Shown here: piece after piece, positions 1 through 5,571 of the stretch
Numbering within the stretch: the first letter of the stretch is position 1
Layout: every line of letters starts with the position of its first letter
NCBI GenBank assembly: GCA_018061525.1
Contig: JAGOUB010000067.1
Location: 1 to 5,571, forward strand
DNA length: 5,571 nt
Reading direction: 5' to 3'
DNA from: Candidatus Peribacteraceae bacterium
GTDB taxonomy: Bacteria; Patescibacteriota; Gracilibacteria; Peribacterales; Peribacteraceae
The notes under the pieces: model-generated
What the model was told of the DNA's origin: nothing
Seen by the model: only the letters and a program-made list of their open reading frames with translations
The model's database searches: none
Position numbers and translations under genes: made by a program

Positions 1-1170
1 CCCGCTGTCCCCACGGCGGACGCTGCCGAGAGCGTGTTCGAGCGCAGCCTGCGCCAGCGCCTGGAGCGCTTCTGCGTCACGCCGCTGGCCAAGCGCCGCC
101 CGGCCGCCTGCCGCCGCCTGGCATCGATGTCGAGCACCAGCTCGTCGTCTTCGTCGGCCGGCCCGATCATCCGCCCGCCGTCTTCCTCTTCTTCCTCCTC
201 GTCATCCTCCAGCTCGAGCCGTTCCTCTAGCTCGTCGCTGCAGCCGGGCTACGACACCCGCTCCGCCGAGCCGGTGCGCTCGCGCCTGGAACTTCTCGGC
301 ACCACCACGTCCACCCTGGCCGTGGCCCGGTTCACCAGCCTGACGGAACCGATTACGGCTGAGAGCGTCACTATCAACCTGGCCCAGGCCGCCGCATCGC
401 TGGAGACCATCCAGGTCTACAACCTCGATGGCCGCCTCCTAGGTACTGCCTCGCGCGACAGCAACACCCCGACCATGTACCGCGCCAATATCCCGACCGG
501 CGCCTTTATGATCGATAAGGGCAAGGACGGCAGCCTGTACGTGCGCGGCATCCTGCGCCCGCGCGACGGTGGCGGCGTGAGCGGCGAGCTTGTGGCCGTC
601 GATTCCATCACCATGCGCTCGACCGGCGACTGGAGCACCGAGTCCTACACGGTGACCACCACCGACACCGTCCCCGATTCGCAGACAGCCCGCGCCGCCA
701 TCACCGCCGTATCGACGAACAACGCCGGCACCTGGCCGCTGACGACCGGCTCGAACCAGATTCTCTGGGACTTCAACGTGAGCGGCGTGCATGGCGACGG
801 CGAGGCCGTTCTACGCCTCAAGAACCTGGCCTTCACGCTCTCGCAGGCTAACGTCACCCTCACGAACGTGCGCCTGCAGGTGGCCGACGGCGACGCGTCG
901 GTACCCTGCACCGTCACCAGCAACCAGGTCCTCTGCGACACCATCCCGAGCAACATCGGTACCGTGCCGCGCGACTCGGCCCTGCGCCTGCGCGTGTACG
1001 CCGATGTGGCCGTGAACGGCACGCCGCTGCTGGCCTACGTGCAGCTCTCGCTCGGCGAGGCTGGCTACCCCGGCAGTGCCGGCGTGGTCACCTGGACCGA
1101 CGGCACCACCACCTTCCAGTGGGTGGCGCTCGAGTCGCCGCTGGGCGTTGGTCCGCGCTTCAACCAGTAA
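1..1170 (+). CDS. Serine-rich, probable surface-exposed protein with two beta-rich domains (5' end outside window)
   Basis: Function unknown; not assigned to a named family. The frame is open from base 1 to the TAA at 1168-1170. A GTG at 34 could be a start, but it has no convincing ribosome binding site and no signal peptide follows it, so I infer that the true start and an export signal or membrane anchor lie upstream. Numbering from that GTG, residues 1-31 are basic with two cysteines (C14, C26). Residues 33-41 are a Ser/Thr run, and residues 50-68 are 18 serines broken by one Arg, which looks like a flexible linker. Residues about 88-195 and 205-375 look like beta-sandwich domains. They share a similar order of strands (a xxxFxx strand, an alternating hydrophobic strand, then a DG turn), suggesting a diverged tandem pair. 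C292 and C301 could form a disulfide, which fits an exported protein. Serine codons in the runs are mixed (TCT, TCC, TCG, TCA, AGC), so the protein sequence rather than a DNA repeat is maintained. It converges on the carotenoid operon and has no evident link to it. Confidence 0.8.
   Translation, partial: PAVPTADAAESVFERSLRQRLERFCVTPLAKRRPAACRRLASMSSTSSSSSSAGPIIRPPSSSSSSSSSSSSSRSSSSSLQPGYDTRSAEPVRSRLELLGTTTSTLAVARFTSLTEPITAESVTINLAQAAASLETIQVYNLDGRLLGTASRDSNTPTMYRANIPTGAFMIDKGKDGSLYVRGILRPRDGGGVSGELVAVDSITMRSTGDWSTESYTVTTTDTVPDSQTARAAITAVSTNNAGTWPLTTGSNQILWDFNVSGVHGDGEAVLRLKNLAFTLSQANVTLTNVRLQVADGDASVPCTVTSNQVLCDTIPSNIGTVPRDSALRLRVYADVAVNGTPLLAYVQLSLGEAGYPGSAGVVTWTDGTTTFQWVALESPLGVGPRFNQ
181..237 (+). 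repeat. Serine-codon low-complexity tract
   Basis: Nineteen codons encode 13 Ser, one Arg and 5 Ser. The first 20 bases (181-200) are all pyrimidines, the longest such run I noticed in the window. Codons are mixed and no exact short unit repeats for long, so this is a coding low-complexity linker, although its length may still vary between strains. A shorter Ser/Thr tract precedes it at 130-156. Confidence 0.8.
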
Positions 1171-1197
1171 ATCGCCGCTCATCCAAAGCGACTGAAG

Positions 1198-1222
1198 AGG
1201 CCGGCATCTGCCGGCCTTTTTT
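1198..1222 (+). terminator. Rho-independent terminator of the serine-rich gene
   Basis: A perfect 8-bp stem (AGGCCGGC at 1198-1205, GCCGGCCT at 1210-1217) closes on the tetraloop ATCT and runs into six T residues at 1217-1222. It starts 27 bases after the TAA of the plus-strand gene. It is also the only hairpin beyond the minus-strand operon, whose last stop codon lies at 1228-1230. Read on the minus strand, the stem is followed by CTCTTC rather than a clean T run, so termination in that direction would be weaker. The rest of the 57-base gap between the genes holds nothing else I can identify. Confidence 0.9.
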
Positions 1223-1227
1223 GTGAC

Positions 1228-2055
1228 TTACCTGAGGGCCAGCTCCCAGAAGAGGACGGCGCCGACGAGCGTGTTGAGCAGCGGCATCCAGCGGTAGGCG
1301 GCGAAGACCGAGGCCTCCGGGCGCGCCACCAGGGCGATGGCGAGCAGCGGGTAGGCCAGGCCGATCACGCCCGTCGCGCTCAGGCCCAGGTTGAGTGCCA
1401 CCTGGTCGGCGACGAACCAGAGTGCGAGGCAGAGCAGCAGCGAATCCTGGCGGCCGAGCACAACGGCGGTGGTGTGCAGTCCGGCGCGGCGGTCAGGCTC
1501 GATATCGGGGATGGCGGAGAAGAGGTGCATGCCGGCGGCCCAGGCCCAGGCGGCGATGATCACCACCAGCGGGGCGGGCACGCCCACGGCGGCTGCGGCA
1601 GCCAGGCCCGGCGTGACGTAGAGGATATTGCTGGCAGAGTCGGCGAAGGGCTGCGCCTTGAAGCGCTGCGGCGGCAGGCTGTAGGTGACGCCGAGGATCA
1701 TGAAGACGGCGGTCCAGGCGATGGCGCCGAGCGACTGCGTAAGCAGCGCGGAGCCGGCCAGGGCGGCCATGCCCGCGCAGGCGCCGATCGTGAGCAGGCG
1801 CTCATCGGTCGGGCGCAGGCGGCGCTCGTACCCGTCCTTCTTGGGGTTCTCAGCATCGGTGTCGGCATCGGCCAGATCGTTCACGCCGTACAGGAAGAGG
1901 TTGGCCGGCAGCGTCCAGGCGAGGACGAAGAGCAGGCCCTGCCACTGCATGAGCGCGGCGAGCGGACGGCCACTGACGGCCAGGCCCACGAGGGCGGGTC
2001 CGGCGAGGTAGAGCCAGAAGCGGGGGCGCGAGATGGCGACGAGGGTTTTCAGCAT
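1228..2055 (-). CDS. crtEb: Lycopene elongase-type UbiA prenyltransferase
   Basis: A 275-residue integral membrane prenyltransferase of the UbiA superfamily, predicted to add C5 units from dimethylallyl diphosphate to the ends of lycopene, giving C45 and C50 carotenoids. The first Asp-rich motif is N59-D60-x2-D63-x3-D67, followed by NPKK (70-73). The second is D184-IEP-D188 within a stretch reading FSAIPDIEPDRRAG and then TTAVVLG; this wording is what I associate with lycopene elongases (CrtEb, LyeJ and relatives) rather than quinone or heme enzymes. About eight or nine hydrophobic segments are visible (near 13-30, 39-57, 88-106, 111-128, 145-160, 160-178, 205-224, 226-243, 255-272), and the length is normal for the family. 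The frame stays open upstream to 2562, but that extension lies inside crtI and is not protein-like. The ATG at 2055 gives the right N-terminus and overlaps the crtI stop by 7 bases (ATGCTGA). No Shine-Dalgarno sequence precedes it. The symbol is by motif resemblance; whether it also hydroxylates or hydrates the new end, and whether it adds one or two C5 units, cannot be read from sequence. Confidence 0.88.
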   Translation of the reverse strand: MLKTLVAISRPRFWLYLAGPALVGLAVSGRPLAALMQWQGLLFVLAWTLPANLFLYGVNDLADADTDAENPKKDGYERRLRPTDERLLTIGACAGMAALAGSALLTQSLGAIAWTAVFMILGVTYSLPPQRFKAQPFADSASNILYVTPGLAAAAAVGVPAPLVVIIAAWAWAAGMHLFSAIPDIEPDRRAGLHTTAVVLGRQDSLLLCLALWFVADQVALNLGLSATGVIGLAYPLLAIALVARPEASVFAAYRWMPLLNTLVGAVLFWELALR

Positions 2056-3563
2056 GGCGGGACGGAAGCGAGGGGACGCCCGGAATTCTCGCCGATCATG
2101 CGCTTGAGCGCCAGTTCGGCGCTGATCAGGCAGACCGGCAGGCCGATGCCCGGGGCGGTGGCGGCACCAACGTAAAACAGGTTTTTCCAGTGTGTATGCT
2201 GGTTTCCCGGGCGGAACGGGGGTGTCTGGCGGAGGGTATGGGCCAAGCCCAGGGCCGTCCCGCGGATGCTGTGGTAGCGGTCGGCGAAGTCCTTCACGGT
2301 GAAACGCTCGCGCACGAGCAGGCGGTTTTTCAGGTCGGGCAGGGGCAAATGCTTCTCCATGAGGGCGAGTAGGCGCTCCTCGAACGCTTCCTGCTCGGCG
2401 AGCGGACGCTCGAATCCTGGCGCCAGCGGCACAAGGACGAACAGGTTCTCGCTGTCGGACGGCGCCACCGAGGGATCGGTGCGGCTGGGCGCCGACACGT
2501 AGACGCACGGCTCGTCGGGCCAGGCCGGATGGTCGAAGATCGTCTCGAAGTGGCGGTCCCAATCTTTGGCGAAGATGAAGTTGTGGTGCGCCAAGCCGTC
2601 ACAGCGGCCGCGGACGCCCAGATACAAGATGTGCGCCGAGGGCGCGAGGACGGCCTTTTCCCAGTAGCGCTCGCTGGTGTTGCCGCGGTCGGGCGGAAGC
2701 AGGCGCGTGTCGGTCCAGTGGCGGTCGGCGTTGCTCACCACCTGATCGGCGGCGATGGTCTCGCCCGAGGCGAGCGTCACCCCGGTGGCGCGGTTGCCGT
2801 TGGTCTCGATGCGCGATACTTCCGCGTTGCAGCGGATGGTCACGCCGCGAGCCTCGGCCAGCTTCACCATCGCGGTGATGACCGAACCGATGCCGCCCTG
2901 GGGATAGAAGACGCCCTGGGCGATGTCGATGTGCGTCATGATGCTGTAGAGCGACGGACAGTTCTTCGGCGAATTCCCCAGGAAAACAAGTGAGTACTGC
3001 AGAATTTGGCGCAGCTCCTCACTCTTGAACAGCGACTTGGTGTAGCGGTCCATCGACGAGAGCACCGTCAGGCCGCGCGCGCTCTTGGCGTATTCCGGCC
3101 GCATGAAATCGAAGAGCGAATCGATGTTGCGATAGAGCACGTTGCCGGCGGCGAACTCGTACTTCTTCTTGGCTTCGGCCAGGTACTTGAGCAGATGCGG
3201 CGAGCAGCCGGGTTCCAGTTGCTCGAATGTCTCCAGGTCTTTGGTGAGGTCGGAGTGGATGTCCACGGGGCCGCTACGGCCAGGGAAGAACACGCGGTAG
3301 CTCGGGTCGAGGCGTTGCAGGTCGAGATGATCGCTGATGCGCTCGCCGAGCAGCGCGAAGAAGTGCTCGAAGACCTCGGGCATGAGGTACCACGACGGGA
3401 CCATGTCGAAGGTGAAGCCGTCCTTGCGCATGACGCTGGCACGGCCGCCGGGCTGCTCGTTCTTCTCCAAGACCGTCACACGCTCGCCGCGCTGGCCGAG
3501 CAGGCAAGCCATGGCCAAACCGCCGATGCCCGAGCCGATGATGACGGTGTGGGGCTTGGTCAT
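2049..3563 (-). CDS. crtI: Phytoene desaturase (CrtI type)
   Basis: A 504-residue FAD-dependent flavoprotein that desaturates 15-cis-phytoene stepwise, most likely to all-trans-lycopene, at the membrane surface. The N-terminal Rossmann fold shows GxGxxG (G10, G12, G15), with E33 at the end of the second strand as the likely ribose-binding acid, then PGGRA (38-42). Residues 216-229 (QGVFYPQGGIGSVI) match the conserved central part of the family. The C-terminal FAD motif is NLFYVGAATAPG (461-472) followed by IGLPVCLISAEL. The usual His before PG is Ala here (A470), and the IGLP-CLISAE wording is closer to actinobacterial and archaeal CrtI from C50 pathways than to the proteobacterial form; this is judged from memory, not alignment. 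Length is typical. The ATG at 3563 overlaps the crtB stop (ATGA), and the TGA at 2049-2051 overlaps the elongase start. No Shine-Dalgarno is visible. The number of desaturation steps (three or four) cannot be decided from sequence, but the lycopene-modifying enzyme encoded next argues for four. Confidence 0.95.
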   Translation of the reverse strand: MTKPHTVIIGSGIGGLAMACLLGQRGERVTVLEKNEQPGGRASVMRKDGFTFDMVPSWYLMPEVFEHFFALLGERISDHLDLQRLDPSYRVFFPGRSGPVDIHSDLTKDLETFEQLEPGCSPHLLKYLAEAKKKYEFAAGNVLYRNIDSLFDFMRPEYAKSARGLTVLSSMDRYTKSLFKSEELRQILQYSLVFLGNSPKNCPSLYSIMTHIDIAQGVFYPQGGIGSVITAMVKLAEARGVTIRCNAEVSRIETNGNRATGVTLASGETIAADQVVSNADRHWTDTRLLPPDRGNTSERYWEKAVLAPSAHILYLGVRGRCDGLAHHNFIFAKDWDRHFETIFDHPAWPDEPCVYVSAPSRTDPSVAPSDSENLFVLVPLAPGFERPLAEQEAFEERLLALMEKHLPLPDLKNRLLVRERFTVKDFADRYHSIRGTALGLAHTLRQTPPFRPGNQHTHWKNLFYVGAATAPGIGLPVCLISAELALKRMIGENSGRPLASVPPC

Positions 3564-4429
3564 GCGCCGGCGAGGACGGCCGCGGCCGTGAGGAATTTTC
3601 GGGAGGTGCTCACCGAGGCGCGGCGCGAGAAGACGTCTTCATCCTGCGCTGTGATGCGGTCGAGGATGCCGGCGTAGAGCAGGCGGCTGAGGCGCACGGC
3701 CTTGCGGGCGTGCGAGGGGAGCAACGGCAATGCCTCGTCGGCGCGGACATAGAGTGCGCGAGCGCGAGCGACGTATGCCTGCACGAGTGAGCGGAAGGCG
3801 GGGGTGACCAGGCCGGCGCGGATATCCGCTTCGCTTACGCCGAAGTGCTCCAAGTCTTCCAGGGCCAGATAGAGCCGTCCGCGCTGGAGTAGGTCGGCGC
3901 GCACATCACGCAGGAAGTTTGTCAGCTGCATGGCCTCGCCGAGCGCGCGGGCGCCGGCCAGAGCCGATGGATCAGACACGTTGCAGAGGCGGCACATCAC
4001 CTCACCGATGACGGCGGCCGAGCCGTAAACGTAGTCCTGCATCAGGCTGTCGTAGCTCTGGTAGCGCGTGCAGTCGATGTCGCGGCGCATGGCCCCCAGG
4101 AACGCTTCGGCATCGGCCAGTGGGATCTCTGTCTGGCGAAAAAGCGCAGTCGAGGCACGGATCACCGGATCATCGGACGCCGCGCCGTCGTAGGCCGCGC
4201 GCCAACGATCGACCCAGGCTTCAAACTCGCGCCGCACGGCGGCCGGGTCGGGGTCGGTCGGCTCATCCACGATGTCGTCGGCCGTGCGCACGAAAGCGTA
4301 GAACACCTGTGTGTCGGCGCGCTCGCGCGCGGGGAAGAGGCGGGTGGCGAGGGCGTAGGTAGAGGCGTGTTTGCGTTGGATGGCCGCGCAGACGGCGAGA
4401 TCGCCGGCGCTGTACGGCGAGTCGCTCAT
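3560..4429 (-). CDS. crtB: Phytoene synthase
   Basis: A 289-residue trans-isoprenyl diphosphate synthase of the squalene/phytoene synthase family. It condenses two GGPP molecules head-to-head through prephytoene diphosphate to phytoene, the first committed carotenoid step. The first Asp-rich motif is D51-DIV-D55 in RTADDIVDE, and the second is D175-VRA-D179 in NFLRDVRAD; both should bind Mg-diphosphate. The YVYGSAAVIGEVM stretch (133-145) is the conserved helix between them, and the N-terminal HASTYALATRLFP (21-33) fits the family's substrate-pocket entrance. Q168-L-T-N171 precedes the second motif, as in active enzymes. Length is normal for bacterial CrtB, and no catalytic residue appears to be missing. 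The ATG at 4429 overlaps the crtE stop as ATGA, and its own TGA overlaps the crtI ATG the same way. Its GGPP would come from the enzyme encoded just upstream, and its product feeds CrtI. Squalene-type enzymes share this fold, but the crtE and crtI neighbours settle the assignment. Confidence 0.96.
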   Translation of the reverse strand: MSDSPYSAGDLAVCAAIQRKHASTYALATRLFPARERADTQVFYAFVRTADDIVDEPTDPDPAAVRREFEAWVDRWRAAYDGAASDDPVIRASTALFRQTEIPLADAEAFLGAMRRDIDCTRYQSYDSLMQDYVYGSAAVIGEVMCRLCNVSDPSALAGARALGEAMQLTNFLRDVRADLLQRGRLYLALEDLEHFGVSEADIRAGLVTPAFRSLVQAYVARARALYVRADEALPLLPSHARKAVRLSRLLYAGILDRITAQDEDVFSRRASVSTSRKFLTAAAVLAGA

Positions 4430-5499
4430 GGCAGGCGCTGGCGCAAGAAGGCGACCAGATCGCCGAAGGCCGCGGCCGTGGCAGGTTGCAGGGGCGAGTC
4501 TTTGAGAGCCTCCTCCGCGCGGTCAAAGGCTTTTCGCGCTTCAGTGCGCAAGGCCTCCACGGCGCCGCTGCTCTCGAACATCGCTTTGGCCTCTTCCACT
4601 TCTGCGGGAGAAAGAGCGCGGCCCCAGAGGCGAGCGAGTGTCTTCTTCTGGAGATCTGAACCGTGTTCCTTCACGTGCTGCGTGAGCAGCGTGTGCTGGC
4701 GCTGCGTCACGTCGATGCAGGGGCGCTTCCCGGTAGCGGCCTCGTCGCCGAGCACGTCGAGCAGGTCGTCCTCCAGCTGGAAGCCGACGCCGATGGCCGA
4801 GCCGAAGCGCTGGCAGAAGGCGAGCGTCTCCTCTGGCGCACCGCCAAGGATAGCGCCGATCTGCATCGGGCGGGCGAACGTGTAGAGCGCTGTCTTCAGG
4901 TGGTGGCGGCGGATGATGTCGTCGGTGGCGCAGTCGTCACGAACGGTGAAGGCCACGTCCAGGTGCTGGCCGGTGACGATCTCGCGGCTCATCGTGACGA
5001 GCAGCTTGTGGGCGCGGTGGGCGCGTGCCATGTCCACGGCGCCGTCGCCGAGCTGCAGGAAGAGGTCGTGCACCAGGTTGAGCAGACCGTCGCCCACCAG
5101 GATGGCGTGCGCGCGTCCAAGTAGGTCGGCCTCGCGGTCGCCCAATCTCTCCCGCTCCAGGCCGCGCACATGCGCGTGGACGGTGGCGATGCCGTAGCGC
5201 TCGTCGGCCTCATCCATGATGTCGTCGTGCACTAAGGCAAACAGGTGGAACGCCTCAATGGCCACCAGGGCCGGCAGCACGGCTGTATCGGAATCGACGT
5301 TGGCGCTGTCGCGGAAGAGCAACGACGCCACGTACGGGCGGATGCGCTTGGCCTTGCCCTCAGCTAAAGCCAGCGTCTGGCCGTAGGCCTCCTCCAGGCA
5401 GGGATCGGGAGCAATGGCGAGAACGTCGCTCTTCAGCCGGGCGATGGCGCCGACGAACGCCGGGTGAAATCTCGCCGCGAAATCGGCGCGGGTTTCCAT
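4426..5499 (-). CDS. crtE: Geranylgeranyl diphosphate synthase (short-chain trans-prenyltransferase)
   Basis: A 357-residue polyprenyl synthase that should supply GGPP (C20) to CrtB by adding IPP to allylic diphosphates. Motifs in order: KRIRP (51-55) for IPP binding; first Asp-rich motif D92-D93-IM-D96 after H91; K202-T203; GQHLD (177-181); second Asp-rich motif D244-D245-LL-D248 in FQLEDDLLD. The first motif has no two-residue insert, and F87 sits five residues before D92, the position where an aromatic sets a C20 product in archaeal-type GGPP synthases (established for Sulfolobus). Two familiar sites deviate: the usual RRG after the first motif reads RYG (101-103), and the usual GxDxxEGK after the second reads C261-I-D263-VT-QRQ (266-268), so a common diphosphate-binding Lys is Gln. 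The protein is somewhat longer than the usual roughly 300-340. An in-frame TGA at 5521-5523 bounds the frame, making the ATG at 5499 the only good start; no Shine-Dalgarno precedes it. It is the first gene of the operon, overlapping crtB by 4 bases. Confidence 0.94.
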   Translation of the reverse strand: METRADFAARFHPAFVGAIARLKSDVLAIAPDPCLEEAYGQTLALAEGKAKRIRPYVASLLFRDSANVDSDTAVLPALVAIEAFHLFALVHDDIMDEADERYGIATVHAHVRGLERERLGDREADLLGRAHAILVGDGLLNLVHDLFLQLGDGAVDMARAHRAHKLLVTMSREIVTGQHLDVAFTVRDDCATDDIIRRHHLKTALYTFARPMQIGAILGGAPEETLAFCQRFGSAIGVGFQLEDDLLDVLGDEAATGKRPCIDVTQRQHTLLTQHVKEHGSDLQKKTLARLWGRALSPAEVEEAKAMFESSGAVEALRTEARKAFDRAEEALKDSPLQPATAAAFGDLVAFLRQRLP

Positions 5500-5522
5500 G
5501 GCTGGGAGTATGGGCCGCGGTC

Positions 5523-5553
5523 ACTCTAAAATCCCGGGTGAAGGTCTTGACAA
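5523..5553 (-). promoter_or_regulatory. Candidate promoter of the carotenoid operon
   Basis: Reading the minus strand, TTGTCA (5553-5548) matches 5 of 6 bases of a sigma-70 -35 box. Downstream lies TTTTAGAGT. Either TTTAGA with a 17-base spacer (a poor -10) or TAGAGT (4 of 6) with a 19-base spacer could serve as -10. The resulting leader to the crtE ATG would be very short, about 15-20 bases, with no Shine-Dalgarno sequence. Alternative -10-like strings on the same strand (TAGTAT at 5561-5556, TATTCT at 5558-5553) would put the -35 box outside the window. The region is clearly richer in A and T than the genes. Confidence 0.35.
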
Positions 5554-5565
5554 GAATACTAAGTA
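5546..5565. promoter_or_regulatory. Pair of short palindromes, possible operator
   Basis: CTTG-A-CAAG (5546-5554) and TACT-A-AGTA (5557-5565) are both perfect 4-bp inverted repeats around a single A, with centres 11 bases apart, about one helical turn. They cover the candidate -35 region of both promoters, so a bound dimeric regulator could affect both directions. Such short palindromes also arise by chance, so this is a weak call. Confidence 0.2.
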
Positions 5566-5571
5566 GTGGTA
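5547..5571 (+). promoter_or_regulatory. Candidate divergent promoter, truncated by window end
   Basis: A perfect TTGACA lies at 5547-5552 on the plus strand. Exactly 17 bases later the window ends with TA (5570-5571), as a -10 box would begin. This suggests, but cannot prove, a plus-strand promoter for a gene beyond the right edge, transcribed away from crtE. The minus-strand candidate -35 box overlaps it almost completely. Confidence 0.35.

Noticed and set aside
34..36. GTG as the true start of the serine-rich gene
   Set aside because: The frame is open to the window edge, no ribosome binding site precedes it, and the N-terminus would lack an export signal; a start upstream of the window is more likely, though not proven.
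181..237. Simple DNA microsatellite or CRISPR-like repeat
   Set aside because: No exact repeating unit with spacers; varied serine codons point to a protein linker.
439..1182. Minus-strand open frames antisense to the serine-rich gene
   Set aside because: His/Gly/Ala/Arg-rich shadow translations without start signals or motifs, opposite a credible coding frame with its own terminator.
1474..2175. Long plus-strand open frame antisense to the elongase gene
   Set aside because: Gly/Ala/Arg-rich translation with no recognisable motif; it is explained as the shadow of a high-GC coding strand.
2056..2562. Upstream extension of the elongase reading frame inside crtI
   Set aside because: The translated extension is Arg/Pro-rich, out of frame with the well-supported crtI, and the family's N-terminus begins at the ATG at 2055.
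3006..3677. Long plus-strand open frame antisense to crtI
   Set aside because: It mirrors crtI codon structure, has no motif, and spans the crtB/crtI junction; high-GC shadow.
1228..5499. Recoding of TGA as glycine (Gracilibacteria/Absconditabacteria code)
   Set aside because: TGA ends crtE, crtB and crtI exactly where the next gene's ATG overlaps, so it functions as stop.

Overview
The window is GC-rich and densely coded. It holds two convergent transcription units that meet at 1171-1227: the 3' part of a plus-strand gene for a serine-rich, probably surface-exposed protein (1-1170), and a four-gene minus-strand operon (5499 to 1228) for carotenoid synthesis. A 72-base AT-richer stretch at the right edge (5500-5571) holds the operon's upstream region.

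The operon reads, in transcription order: crtE (geranylgeranyl diphosphate synthase), crtB (phytoene synthase), crtI (FAD-dependent phytoene desaturase) and a UbiA-family prenyltransferase of the lycopene elongase type (crtEb-like). Each stop codon overlaps the next start (4, 4 and 7 bases), so the four proteins are almost certainly made from one mRNA with coupled translation. Together they predict the route C5/C15 diphosphates -> GGPP (C20) -> phytoene (C40) -> lycopene -> C45/C50 acyclic carotenoids of the nonaflavuxanthin/flavuxanthin kind. No lycopene cyclase, CruF, CrtD or other end-group enzyme lies in the window. Since the operon ends at the elongase, the predicted local end product is an acyclic C50 pigment, unless later enzymes are encoded elsewhere.

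Organism: not certain. Long serine-run linkers followed by beta-rich domains in a secreted-looking protein resemble what I know of Peregrinibacteria/Peribacteria (Candidate Phyla Radiation), but the elongase-bearing carotenoid operon is best known from Actinobacteria and haloarchaea. TGA is used as stop at three of the four operon junctions, so the TGA-glycine code of Gracilibacteria/Absconditabacteria is excluded. If the CPR placement is right, a compact C50 carotenoid operon in such a reduced genome is the main point of interest here. No RNA gene, CRISPR array, insertion sequence or attachment site was seen.
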